Both the position numbers and the translations under genes were made by a program. Under the pieces are notes generated by a model. That model made no database searches, was not told the origin of the DNA, and was given only the letters and a program-made list of their open reading frames with translations. Below, piece after piece: positions 12,301 through 27,132 of a DNA stretch of 64,000 nt. Source of the DNA: Endomychus coccineus (taxonomy: Eukaryota > Arthropoda > Insecta > Coleoptera > Endomychidae); the NCBI GenBank assembly GCA_958510875.1, contig OY294067.1, forward strand, positions 193,137,322-193,201,321, read 5' to 3'. Positions within the stretch are counted from its first letter, which is position 1. Each line of letters starts with the position of its first letter.

Positions 12301-15300
12301 CCTCTGAAAAGGTTCAAAGTTCACATAATTATTTCATAATTTGTAGTTCATTATTGTTTCACAACTGAAATAAATAGGTATGAAATTTGTAGGTTATTGA
12401 TGATGTCAGTGTGACAGTGACATAATTATTTCAAACGTAAAGTAAGACACACGTTTTAGATTTCACAACCACCCTTGACCAAGATAATTTTTGATATCCC
12501 GGTAGTAATAAACGTTATTACTCTTGTCTCTTCATCTCTATAACAATCTATAATAAAACGGAGGCAACTTGATTTCATTTGAGGAGAATTATTTTTGTAA
12601 ACTGTTAAACAATGAATTTAAAAACCTTTCGTCCAAACTTTCAAAAAGAGAGTGGATTACTATTTAGTATTCAAAGAACCAAAGTTTGTGTTAATTAGGA
12701 GTGGTATAGAACTGAGCATAATACGTTTCATTAAAAGTTGCGTGAAAATCATTATACAACGAAATTTTCCAAGTTATGGTCACGTTTTGTTGATTTTTGT
12801 TCATTATGTTTTGTTTTTCAATTTGATAGAAAGAAATCTTCAACACCAATACATTTGTATTGAATGATACGTATATATACTCCATGATGACTTAGTTTGC
12901 TACTGGTCAATAGAAGGAATACATTTTTTGTCCTGCTTAGCCATATAATAATTTCAGAAGCGAATATAGACTTTCAGAAGTATGAGAAGGAATATATCTA
13001 CTGAAACAGTTGTCTGAACATCTCAAATTTTATTTTTCTGAATGATCTGTGGAACCCCATACCACATTTCAAGCTGTTTGTTTCAACAGTTTTGGAGATA
13101 TCGCAAATAATAATACTTTACGTACACCATCTTGAATCTCGAAAAAAAAACCTCGACTATAATTGAAGTATTTTCATTAAAAAGTACCCGAGATGCATTT
13201 CTTATATAAATTGATCATATTTTTGCTTTGAATAACTAACGTGACTTAGCCTCACAGTGGCTACTATACGACAAGAAAAAGTCAACCTTTTTGCTGGAAT
13301 GTTTACAATTTCCACTTTAGATCCACGGATAAATATTGCTGCCATTGATAGTCATCTTTCCTCACCGCACAATTAGGCGCATTCTGCCTAATCTGCCTGT
13401 TGTTGTCAATGAATGTGCGCCAGAATTAACATCAGATTTTTGCAGGTTGTTTACCCTTTCCCTTTCATACGAACTAGACCTAGAGTCCAAACCATTCCAA
13501 AAAAAGGAAAAATGACCCTTCCTAATAATTATAGATCCATTGCACTATTATCTGTGATCTCTGAAGTGACGTAGAAAGCAATCAACATCGAGCTCATTCA
13601 AAACCTAGAATTGTGAATGACCGGCAATATCGCTTTCGTCAACAGGGATCCACTGGTGACCTGCTTGCCTATGTAACACAGGAATGGCAGAAGTCTATTG
13701 GTACGACCATTCCTATGGAGTTTTCCATATTCATGCTCGGTATCACCACCAACAGCTCTCATGGAAATATTATGTGAGGTCCATTGCGAAACCCTCTTCA
13801 CAAGAACATGGTTTTCTATTATGTGCCAAGAGCTATTATACATCCCAGCAGCTCATAATAAAGCACAGATTCGACTTGTCCTGGAGTACTGTTCACAAGT
13901 TTGGTGTTCAGCTCCAAAACATACGCTGCAGCTCTTAGATTCTATCCAGAAGAGAGCTATTCGTCAGATTGATAATGTCGCACTTACTAATTCCTCTCTA
14001 GAATATCGTAGAGAGTTGTGCGATCACTCCCGTTGCTATAAATATTTCCATTGTCGATTACATCAGAAATCTCGTCTATTATTCCACCTCGGCAGATTCC
14101 AGGTAGGCGAACTAGACTTGCTCAAGCCAGTCCTTCATTGTCAAGCTCGGGACCTACCGAATTTCTTCCTATCACACTATATTTTCCTATCGAACGGCGA
14201 AGTTGTGGAACTCTTTGCCTAGTGGTATCTTTCCCTACAAACTTTCAAGAAAAATTCGAATGTCTTCTTCCAACATTCCACCGCTGGCTCATACGATGTT
14301 CTTCAAACATTATAGGTTCCTCCTGTAGTCAAAGTATAGAGAAAAAAATGTTGTGTGTTCCTTTTGATATCTCGCCCCAATGCCACCAAAATTTGAAAAA
14401 TTCATTTCCTGTCATCACTTTAAATTATTTCTTTCTTTTTCTACCTTACTTGACTAGATTGACAACTATGAGCTAGAAACAGGAATATTTTAGTTTTATT
14501 TCTGTCATTTATATGTACTTTTACATGCGATAGACGTAATGAATTATTATACTCATTACATATGAGCATAAATTTTAGCTGATACTGGAATTTTCAATTG
14601 AATAGATTATTATTATTTCTAAATATAATCTCTCTCTATTTTAGAAACCTTTCCTTAATGATATTATAAATTTGCATAATTTCGAAGCGAACTACAAGAA
14701 ATATGAAACACAACCATGGTTTTTCATATCTAGAACATTTTTCTGATACCTCTCGGAGTTGTCTATGTCTCAGATTGGGGGCCGCCTCTCAAAGGTCATC
14801 AGTTCGTCACTGAACCGAAGCATCGAACGAAAGACCTTAAGGGCTATAAAGATGTGGATTCTGATCTTCTGTTGCATTGGGAAATATGAACAGATTCAGT
14901 AACCTATATCTGCTGCTGGACTATAAGCTATGGTAAAAAAAATGTACAGTTTTTATCAGATAAAAACGAATAACATAGAACATGTTTAATGTTCTTTCTT
15001 CTCAACAAATAAAAATGAATAAATTGAGAATTCTGAACAAGATTGAATCAGAATTACAATGTGATCTAAAATGAAAATACAATCATATTCAATAAACTTT
15101 TATTGTGTTATACTAGAGAGTAGTTTATGATAAACAAAATATGTTAATGTTTCGAGTCTATGTTATCTATGTGTCTTGCAAATACCATGTCGATACAAGT
15201 AGTACCACCTCGAGTAGTCGAGTTGGTGCTGGTATAAGAGAAGGAGGAGCCTATTGGTGGTTGCACGACCACAGAGACCTCATTCAGGTTACAGGATATC

Positions 15301-18300
15301 AGTAATGGAATCAAATTGTACTGTCCATGGGAAATTGTTTCCTGGTGGTCTTTCTGACATTGGGTACAAAAATGGACGAACAGCATGTTTGAATAAATAT
15401 AGTTCTCAATGCTTCATCAGTCAGTCCACAAGTGTAGATTCACGATATGGAATAATATTGTTTTTTGCGAGCCTTTTAACTTAAGTAGTGTTACCTACTT
15501 AATTGACCCTAATAGTATCAAGAGCCTAAGAACAGAATGATGCGCTTAAAAAAATAAATACTCACCTCCACAGTAAGTGTTCCCGATACTGGATCACTCT
15601 CATAAGGCCGACTCTGTAGAGATATAATCTGCCTTTGCGACGGATTTATTAATAATTCTTCAACTCCTACTATGCCCAGTCCTAAGAATTTATGTGGTGT
15701 CACAGCATGATCGTATACTTCGAATAATATTTCGGCTGTATTTCTAGTTACATCTCTGAAATGATAATACGAATCCAGTTACTTTGAAGGCAAGTAATAA
15801 TGTATATCAAATATATAAGTTTTTAACAAATTTAATAATCATCTATTATTTAGTATCAGTATTAATTGGAACGTGATACGTAAAATAAGTTCAGTATGAA
15901 AGTGCTATATGTAAATTTTTGTGAAATAGTTCACATTAACACATATGTCAAATATATTTTCGTATTCATGTACGTTTCGGTCTCACGACCATCATCAGAA
16001 GTGTTTTAATAGTTATTTTATTCAAGTTTAGAATGAATTTTTATCTGGTAATGACTGATTCTATTAAATTAATAGCACGAAGCACTGAGCGTCTTTATCG
16101 CATTAATTTCAAATAAAAATGTCTACAAATGAACGAAACACGAAAAATTGAAATTGTAACAAATTATTGTGTGAACTTCATGAATGGTATTAGAAAACCA
16201 CTACACAGTAATGTTTCTATAGTTGACGACGTCATTAAACGAGAACATAAACATCTGACCAGAAATGCCTTTGCTCCAATTTGTTATATTGTTGAACAGA
16301 TGTGTTTAAAATTTTATAAAATAAGTGCATTCATTCTAAACAAAACTTTACTGCTTTTATGAATTCAGACTGATTGTGTGGTCTTTAATCTCTGCCCAAT
16401 GTTTTTTTATGATACTTAATGCTAATTTGATTGGTATATTTGTAAATAAAGAGACATGTAACGAAATTAATTGATGATCTATGGGTTAGGATTGATTTTT
16501 TATAAACTCATTAAAATGCGATGAGTCCTTTACATAAAATTAATTTTTTCCTAATATATCATCAATAGATTTGGATAAAATTTTTGAAAATTTATAGGTA
16601 GGAGTGTTCATATTCTATATTTCAACCTCTATGTACAATTCAGAAGAGTACGACACTGTCAAGTTATGCTACCAGAGATTTTAAAGCGTTTTAAATCTCT
16701 GGCTTGTATAGAATCAAAAATGCGGTTGGGACCCTAGGTCCTAGGTATCTAGGGTTGCGACATTGGTAGCATTGTGATGATTGTTGATTGAATATAGAAT
16801 GTTTCGTTTAATTGTAATTCTGTTCTTTCCATATGTTTTTATTAAACGAAGTAAAAAGGTGTTTATTGTTCTAAATCTATAAAATGACTACAGGTTATGG
16901 GCCTAGTTACTGGTCTGGAAGATTTAGAACGAGAATATTTAATTAGTTAAGTGGCAAAAGCTGTTTTCTCTCACTTTGGAAGTCGCGAAGCAATCTCAAG
17001 AACAGGGGATAAGATGGCGTCGGCTGTACAAGTTTCACATTTAAAACCGTTCGATGATAGGATACAGGTTTTAGCAATTGGGAATTAGTTAGAGTTAGAT
17101 TAGTACTGGAACAAAATAATGTACTAGATGTCTTGGAAGAAGTGCATGAGACAAAACGACAGAAAGCTGAATTTGATAAACATTCACCCCAATGTCTTGC
17201 CAAAAATTGAGGCAGACATTTAAGAAGTTTCAGGACTCATAATCGTGATCAGCGACCCCAAAAACCCCCGAGTGAACTTTTTCAAGCCAATATTGTCATT
17301 TGTACTCATTTTGCGAATTTTTTTCAACTACCCCAATTTTGGCCAAGACATTGGGGTAAAAAAACCCATCCAAAAAAAACCTCTCATCCGGGCATTGATT
17401 TTAGTGGTGCCGAATGATCCTGAGGGTCCACAGAACCCATTGCAAAAAGAATTTTCTCTATCCGAGCTGTTTCCTCGTTTTTCCATATTATACACTTTTT
17501 CCCGGCTTATTTACTGGACTATTAAATCAGTTTAATGCAGTTTCATAAGACCATAGATATATGTTACTTGAAAAAATTCAATGGTGGAAGCCATTACTTT
17601 GTGATATGTATCATATTGATACTTTTACTTTTTTTATCACATATATTATAGAAACAAATCGTGACTATTGTTTTGACACTAGCGTGTCATCTTTAAACGA
17701 TACTAATGTATGAAGAAAAAAAATATGGTCACAATATAGACGAATGCGAGAAGTTGACCGCTCGAGAGAAGAAACAATGTAATGTAAGCAAGCCTCCAAC
17801 CGAGAGAGACTACAGATTTGAAAATTCCTGCTTTCTGAGGAATCCAAGATATTAGAAAGAAACGATTAAAATCGATTTTTGTACTTTTACAGGATGTGAA
17901 CCGGGATACCGACCAATTGTGCAAGTTGAATTGCTAGTGCTTTTGGAAGTGGTATCGTAGATACCGGGGAAAGATAAAGCGTAGCAGAAGCAATGTCACA
18001 TAACTTACATAATATCACTACTCTTGCTGATGGAAGCAATAAAGTTGAAAAATTCACCGTCGAAGTTCAGAAGCGAATTTTCAGTCTTTATAGCTTCTCC
18101 GAATACTTCTTCGAACAGGACTATGTTTGGTATCGATTTGGTTGAAGCAGTAAGAATTATTCTTAACATTTCTGAAAGACAGAAGTTCATGGACAACGAT
18201 CAGGTGTACGAGTTGGAATTTCGAAAATACTGATATCGGAGATCTTGCTTTGAGTTTTGAGTACTAACTCTGCTTTGAGTGATGACAAAGGAACTAAGAT

Positions 18301-21300
18301 AAGCGTAGAAGAAGGGTCCAAGCTTGATGAGCTTTTACAAGAATACGATGACGCGTTAAAGCGCTGTTCACCGATTTGAAACGCAGCTCTAGTATCCGTT
18401 CCTCACCAAATGACAGCTCAGAAGAAGGAATTTCTTCGTGTTCAAGTGGATGCAATGTTGAAAGATGATACTATCGAAGAATGTGAGTCTCCTTATGCTT
18501 TTCCTGCAGTCCTGATGGACTGATTCAGATCCGGTTTGAAAGACATTGTTCATTTTGCATATATTAGCGGTGATTTCCACTAGTTTTACAGAATTTCTTC
18601 TTAGAGCTAAATTTCATAGACTAAAGTGTGCTTGCTTGCGACAAGGTGGCTTATTTGGAACATATTACACCACAAAGCATTTAGGCGTATCCGGATAAAA
18701 TTTCAGTAATCAGGAATATGCCTATTCCAAAGAATGTGAAGACATTGCTCACCTTTTTGCAGACCTGTAATTGGTTCAGACGATTCATCCAAAACTTTGG
18801 TTCCTTTGGTTGCCAAACAGTTGACCAATCTCACGAAGAAGATAGCTTGGTTTTAATGGGGCGAAATACAAAATGAAGCATGTGATCGAATCAAGAGGTA
18901 CCTGACTTCAGCTCCAATTCTGCACCAGGCGAACGAGACCGTACCACCTACGTTTGGGACCGACGCCAGTTCAGTTCTTACGCAATTGAGATGAACACTC
19001 TGTTTAGTATGCAAAGAAGAACCGTGATCTGAAAGTCCAACTAGCTATCCTGGATGTCAGCAAACTGATTGGCCCTAGAAACTGCTATTCGTTATATTTG
19101 TGATTATTTCAGCTGTGTGTTCTTCAACGAACATAATGTCAGCTTAAATGACTTTTGCGAGAGAACTAAGAAGTTCGGTGACGTTCACAGAGATGTGTGC
19201 ATTGTAGTACTCAGTGAAAATCATGAAAATACTGACTGTGATAGCATTAGCAGTGGGTAATTTTGTATTGGTAAAAAGTCATGTACATGTGGTGTAGAGA
19301 GTGTCGCAAGAAATCTATTTACCTAGCGCCCTGGTTATTATCAGATTATACGAAACTATGCATCCAGCGTATAAAATAGCTAATGTGTTTTAACAAATAC
19401 TATGTGAGTGACCTGCAACTCAACTCGTACTATGAACACGAATCGTGTTAGGCATCTGAAAAGGCGTGCGCTGCTCAGAAGAAGTTGAATGTGTGATTGC
19501 AAAAACTTGATACTGTACTGCATATAGTTTTCGAGGGGAAGCCTATAGCGAAGAAGAGGAAATTATTCATTTTAATGGCGTACTGTATCGTTATTTGAGT
19601 TAATTGTATTTACTAACTCTGGTCTTGCTGATAAGGTTATGATGGGGATTTTTTCTTGTCAGAAATAAGAAAAGATAACCATAAAACATTGAATTCGACG
19701 AATCAATCTACACACATGATTATATTAGCTGTCAAAAACGTCAAAATATATCGAATCCCTTTTAACCCGTTTGGTAGAGTTTCGAAAAATCCGGTTTTAG
19801 CGGGTTCCTATTCCGTGTAAGGACCTACGTGCCAAATTTCGAGTCGGTTCCATTCATAGTTCGTGATGGATGAGTAAATCAGAGAGTCAGTGAGTGATTG
19901 GTATTTGCCTTATAAACCAGGGGTAACAGGATCATCGTACACCCCCTTTTCTCCTTCAGTTTTGAAGATTATTATTTGAAATTTGAGATATCTTATTTAT
20001 ATAATAAGCAGCACTTCTGACATACAAGTGATTTTTCCACTTCCGGTTACGCCTGAAGTGACGCTGGCTCTCGATTTTTACACGGAACACCCTGTTTCTT
20101 ATTGCATTTTGAATTCTGCATAATTTTCTGAATCCAATGTGATATTTCAAAAGACGGTCCCGATTTTTTTTAAATGACACGTGTAATGCTAGAAAAATCT
20201 AAATCCCATCAAAAATACAAAATTACGTGATTTATGAGCAAATAAAGTTCATCAAAATGGTTTATGGGACCATCAATAAGTATTTTATTAATATGTCTTA
20301 TTGAAATGTGCGATAAATACAAACAAAATTACAGCTAAAAGGAACTGAAAAAATTTGGTTCTAATTAAATGTTAAGAAGTAACTATAACTAAAATGGCTT
20401 TGGAAACAATGAAATATTTACCTTGTCAAACATTTGTTGGTTGTTTTTATAGTGCCTTTAAAAGTTGTTCAAAATTCTTGTTAATTGTGTTCAAAATGCC
20501 ACAAATTTATTCAAGACATGAAAAAGTGGACATGTTAATTATTTTTAGAGAATGTAGAAACAATGCCGTTGCTGCTTTATGCCGATCGATATCCTGATAG
20601 ACAATATCTAGGGAGAAATTATTTTAATCGTCTTGAAAATCAATTACGAAGAAAAGTTCATTCATGACGAAGGAACGGAAACTAATGTTTTGGATCGAAT
20701 AGAAGTTGATAAGACTGACTGTTTCTTTAAGGCAAATTGGGTTTTAATTGTCACCAGACAGTAAGACGAATTTTGCACAACTACCACTATAAATCTTTTA
20801 AATACCAATTGCAATTGCACCAGTTGTACTTGATTACAACTTCGGTTTGGAATATGCAATTGGATTCTTCAGAATAACGTGCAGCCAAACAATGATTTTT
20901 TGGGAATGATTTTAATTTCGGACAAGTCTAGGTTTGCAAATTTAAGACTATTTAACCGACAAAATACAAAATATTGATCACCTGAAAATCAAAAATTATT
21001 ACGGGAGGATAACTTTAAAGTGCGGTTTGGTTTCAATGTTTACCTTGGAATAATGGGTAGTAGAATCATTAGTCCAATAATATTTGAAGGACCCCTGATT
21101 GGGTCCAGATACTTGGAATTTCTGAAAATGAAATTGTGGACAGTTTAGGTGAATTGCCATTCGAACTAGATAGTACTCCTAATCATAATTCAAGGATAGT
21201 AAATGATTACCATCAACGTAATTTCGACGGATGGTCGTGTGAGGTGACCTCCATGGTTACCTTATTTAACACCCCTTGATTCTTTGCTGGGAATCATTTA

Positions 21301-24300
21301 AAATATATTGTCTACACAACCGATACAACCCGTGAAGACGTGGAGTTACGAGTAAGACACGCAATTGATAGCATACAGGCCCAGCAATTCGCGAAAGTTC
21401 TTCGAGAAAGAGCACGTAGTACAACAAGGTAATTGAAACAAAATTATATTTATTTTCTTATTTCAGTTGTAATTTTGTTTGTATTTATTTGATATATGAT
21501 ATATTTGATATACAGTATCGGAAAGTATTTATCTTGGGTATGGTGGTTTCATAAGAGCGTAAAGAATAGCTTGCTATATGTTGAGAGAGCCTTACAATTT
21601 CAGGGCGGTCAGCTCAGGACGTAGGACGCCAGTATTATACCAGCACCAGTCGGGAGAATGTGCGAGTCGCTGTGTACGCCTCGGGTGGGGTAAGAGGAGG
21701 GGCGCACAGCAGTGCGTCTCTCTTGCTTATGTGTTATTATCATATCATTGCGTTCTTGGTTGCACGTGTAGATTTATGTCTATACCCCAGAAGAATTGTT
21801 TCCGATACTGTATATGAATACATTCCTTATTAATGGTACTAATTAATGGTACGGAACCGTCATGGCACACTTAAACTAAAAATTATGTTATAGAAAATTG
21901 ACGTTTGAACTGTCATTTACTTAGTATCGTTCAATTTAGGAAATTATGCAGAATTCAAAATGCAATAGTTTGCGGGTTGTAACATTATAAATAGAAAGTT
22001 AGTGTCAGAAAGTGAAAAAAAACACTTGTATGTCAAAAAGTGTCAGTTATTATGTATATAGGATATCCCAAATTTCAAGCAATTATTTTCAAACTTGAAG
22101 GAGAAAAAGGGGTGTACCATGAACCATTTACATTAGGTATATATAGACTTTTTTTACATTGCCTTCTGCACCTGGTAAATCAAGATCTGCGCCGAGTTCT
22201 TACAGGCCGGAATGATTTTCAAGTTCGAACGCAGCGGTGACCGAATTCCGCGCAAAACACCGATGGCCAGAACCACTAATACGACCTTGTGGCCTGGGTA
22301 TAACGTGCGGAGCTCGTACAGGAGATCATGATACTTTGTCCGTTTTTCTATGTTCTGCTCTGCCGGAGCAGAGAATTCGATGACATGCAGTCTTCGTTTC
22401 TTTGTGGAGGAGGAAGTCAGGCCTATTTGCTAGTATGGACCTGAGGGTCGGAAACTGGTTATACCAGTAGATCTGGCATTTCTCGTTTCCAACAACGGAC
22501 TCTCGACAGGCCCTGCAGCTGACATCGGGAACCTTCATGCACATTACGTTGCGGCGATAGACCAATGTGTTGATTACGCCATCTTGGCAAGCTGCGGTAA
22601 ACCTCTCGGTCTCGGATGTAAGCCCGGCTGACCTTGCTTGACAAGCCAAGCGTTTCTGTAGAATAGACCGTGTAGGCGAGAAGGGTGCAACTCGAGGACG
22701 CCCTCTAGTACGCCTTCTCGACTGATGTGAGGTTCGAGACTAAGTTCTTCGGCAGCTTTTTGTGCTGCCTTAATGTTAAATGCCCCCACATCGGCCAATT
22801 CGTGACTTTTGACAAATTACAAGAAGGGGTCCAAACTTCTGAAAACTTCAATTACACGCTATACTCAGTACCACACTTCGATGCATACCCTCCAGACTGA
22901 GCAGTCCCTCACCTCCCCGGTGACGTGAGAGATAAATGCGGGAAACGGACGACCTAGGATGCAAACTGTGATGGATATGTATCATCTTCCGGGTGTCTTT
23001 GTCGAGTCTATGCAGCTCATCGACAGTTCATTCTATCACTCCAAAAGTGTGACGCAGAACTGGAACGGCAAGCGTATTTGTTGCAGACGCCTTGTTCTCA
23101 CTCGAAAGTTCCGATGAGCAAATCTTTCGGATAAGGTTTCTGTACTTGCCGCGGAGAGCCACAATTACCTGGGAAGCGTCACAATTAGGACGCTGTTCAA
23201 TTTTCAGGTATCGATACGTCTCTCCAGCGTCAAGGTGTTCAAAGATGCTTCCGTCGGCCAGCTTCTCTTGGACTTCCGGAGATCGTCCTCTGCTCAAATG
23301 AAACACTGTACACTTGTCCAATTTCAACTAGATGCCTACGGCTCGTGTATATTCCTGAACCACGTTCAGGGCCTGATAGAGATTTTTCTCCCCAGAGGCA
23401 TACATTTTCAGATCATCCATGTAAAATAAATGGGTGATCTGAGCACTTTAGAAGTATTGTAATATGTAATCTGGATATCCTGGTCTCAGCGTAGTATTTT
23501 GTTCCCCGGTGGGTCCCATCGACGCTTAGGCAGGGACCGAATTACTACCCGGAGACAGACTCCGAAATCCAGTCAAACTTTCTACACCAGTAGAAATCTA
23601 CAAATCAACATTTCGTAGTTATTGGTATGTTCTTTACAAGGAATAAAATTAATGTTTCTTGTGACGTTTCAATAGTTAACTGCTATTTTTATCAATAATT
23701 GTTTAGTTTATTTGTATTTCCAAGCGATTCAGAAAAATTATTTATAATTATAGGGAAATACTAATAACAAAACAATATTTCCTAGTGAAAGCAAAGAACG
23801 TTAATCATAAAATGCAATGTAGCATGAGCATATGAGGTATCTGAAGTTTACCTCAAGTATGTTTTTCAATTTGAAAACTAGAATAGAATCCGAAATATTA
23901 CTCACAATAAAAAATGCTCGTCCCAAAATGGAGAATTAGTATTTTTCTGGATTGAAGTTTGATTCCTTTGAGAGGGTTCATCCATCTCAACTACACAAAA
24001 TGGTTCTCTACATCCCTGAGTCCCTCCTAATTGTGCTGCGCGCACAACTTTCACTAATAGTCTTTTATCACTGGTTACAACTGGTGAATCTAGAGGCAGA
24101 TGATTTGGTGTAGACGGCGCGGCCGCATATCCTTTACCCTGGAAATAATAATTCGATAACTTATTAGTAGTGGACTACCTGCTATTATTTACATGGATGG
24201 AATAGTCACTAGACAGACCAACTTTTCTAATTTATGCAACTTTTTCAAATAATTAACGAAATATAGATCTTCCGCTAATATGAAAGCTCGTGATTAGACC

Positions 24301-27021
24301 AACAATCAATCTATTCAAATAGAAATATGTCCACTTCCACTTATGTGAAGAAAGAATATTATTCGATTTGTATATTTCCATAAAATTAAGAGTTTAGGTT
24401 CGAATCAATAATAATTCAGATTATATTTCATCATTACTTTCAATAGATATCGTTCATTCATCATCTTGAAGGAACTGTAGATTTAAAGTAGTTTTGCCGA
24501 AGAGGAAAACATGTATATAATGCTTGTTTAGACCTTTGGCTTGCCCCAACATTTTATTTTATTGTATTTCAGGTCAGTTATACTTACTTACCATGAAGAA
24601 TATATTCTACTTCTAGGAAGGCAACATTGTGGAAGTAGATTTTTGTAGATCTACAACAACCTCTTTATTTATTGTTAAAGATTAGTTTGTCTATCTCGTA
24701 TAATACTTTATTTTTAGTCCTTGTAAAATCAAATAGTAGTGCGTAAGCAACAATTTTTCGGAAAAACCTCAGAATTGAATTTCACATGATATTTTGGTTA
24801 TCTACTCTGTGCATTTTCTGAGAAAAGGAACTGACCTACTTTTAAAAAACTTTAAGAACCTATTTAAAATACCCACTTCATTATCTATTTTTGTATTTAT
24901 CTCGGAAAACAGTGTCAAAAAATGAAATAGAAAAATAAGATAATTCTAATTATCTTATTCTTGACAATATACTCAATAGGCATAAACCGAAATGTGAACG
25001 TATTTTACGTGATTTACTAGCAAGTGTAAAATTAAAAAATGAGTTACGAATGTTATTTGTAGCCCTATGAAAAAAATACATCAAAAGAGCCAAGATAAGT
25101 TAACCTGGAAAAGTGGTTCGAATTGAGTTGACGTAAAAACATGAAATCGAATTCGACATATTTTTGTTGCGAAGATCAGTTTGATGGAATTACTGTGCAT
25201 TGAAAAACGTCTTCAATGTTAATTGTCGGAAATGGGTTAATGTAATTATGTAAAAGAATCATAACCTCAAAAGTCCTGAATTGCAGGTGAAGGAAGACAA
25301 AAAATTATATTAGATTAAAAAATTTTAGATTTTGTTTAATCGGAGGACCCGCTGAGTTTAAGATACGCCTTCAAAGAGTAGAATCGTGACTTCAAGCGAG
25401 TTTCAGCTAATCGCAGTTGTTTTGGATAGAAGGAAATATTCGAAAATACATAATTTTCGAATATTTATTACAAAGTGAAAACGTAACATAAGAATGAATT
25501 ACTTATGAAATCATGATTTATTCAATCATCAATTTCAATATATAAAAAATTGTAATCGGCAAAATATATCATAACCTAATTCAGTAAGATTCTAGCTGAA
25601 ATAGAGACAAGAACAATAATGCAAATCTAACTGCTCCCAATGTGAGAGTTCCAGCGGAAACCTGGCAAAATAGTAATAATGTTATTTACAAAGGGGAAGA
25701 AGTTCTTTGTTAGAACATACAGTCTAAAATTCAATATGACCTGTATATTTTGTTCATATAACAGTCTCAGATGTATGGTTATGAATGATATCCTGTTTGA
25801 GGATAACACAGGCCCGATTGCTACAAGTTGAAATACTTGCTTGTCTTGGCATCACTTGCACTATGCGCACTTGAATGACTTCTGCAATTCACTTACACAA
25901 CAGATTCAAGTGAAGCAAAGTATGGTCTATGATTACAGGTTGAAGAGAACAAAATCATTCGCATCCCAACACTCTTATAAGATTAGAAAGTAGACAACAA
26001 ATTGAATAAAATTGAAAATTTCGTTTGAGGAGCTTCTACCATATTGACCAATAAGGCATCCAGGTGTATCTGCGTTCGATAGGAGCAATCTCGTTCATAA
26101 CTACTATACCATTTTCCAGTTTCCAGATTTAATTCATATTTGAAATAAGTAGAAACAGCTAAAGACGTGAAATTATACTCTATGTCATGTGAAAGTTTAT
26201 TTGAATTGACAGTGATATTTATGTTATGGAATGGTAGCTGATATCATGAGTCTGGTATGTGAACATTACCTGTCTTGCTGAGGGGTACGTGTTGTCTGTC
26301 ATAGAGAGTCTGAACTGTAATAATGATCTACTGTTCTATGGATATGTCCGTCATGTAAATTGTACGTGATTACATTAGCAGTCAAAAACGTAAAAATATA
26401 TCAAAACCCTTTTACCCCGTTTGAAATTGAGATTGAGTTTAGAAAAATCCGTTCTTAGCGGGTGCCTGCGTCATATGAGGAACATATCTGCCAAGTTTCA
26501 AGTCGGCCCGCTTTATAGTTTCTGGAGATTTCGTGATGAGGAAGTCGTGAATGAGTGATTTTTCTAAATGAAACTCCAAAAGGAGTAAAAGGGAATAGAT
26601 ATATTTTGACGTCTTTGACAGCTCATATAATCACGTAACGTTTACATGACAGGCATCTCATAGATTGCTTAGCTGGATTGGTTGGATTGAGAGATCAGAA
26701 TATCTGTGACAGACCACAGATAACTCCATAATAACACACCAGGTAACGTTTACATGCCAAACAGCTCGAAACATTGATAGTCGCATTGTCCGTGACATCC
26801 CATAACAAAGATAACGGATAAACACAAGACATAGATCATAATTTGGAGTCTTTTCATGCATTTAGCTGTTTCTGATCATTAGCCATATGCATTTATGCCT
26901 GGAAACTCGAGGAATGACTACCAGTTCTACTTCAAATTATTTCAAGCACTTTTCGGCTACGTTACAGGCATTAAGACATAGTTAACACGTCTTTGATAAT
27001 GATTATAAAGCAAGAGTAGGC

Positions 27022-27057
<36 letters not shown>

Positions 27058-27093
27058 GCCTACTCTTGCTTTATAATCATTATCAAAGACGTG

Positions 27094-27132
<39 letters not shown>

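Noticed and set aside
12081..12368. 95-codon open frame starting MDIHRKKKAVGHG
   Set aside because: No domain, no splice context and no similarity recognised; likely chance in a GC-richer patch.
25347..25362. 16-base match to the 5' start of 28S rRNA (ACCCGCTGAGTTTAAG)
   Set aside because: The flanking bases do not follow rRNA on either side, so it is probably chance or too small to call.
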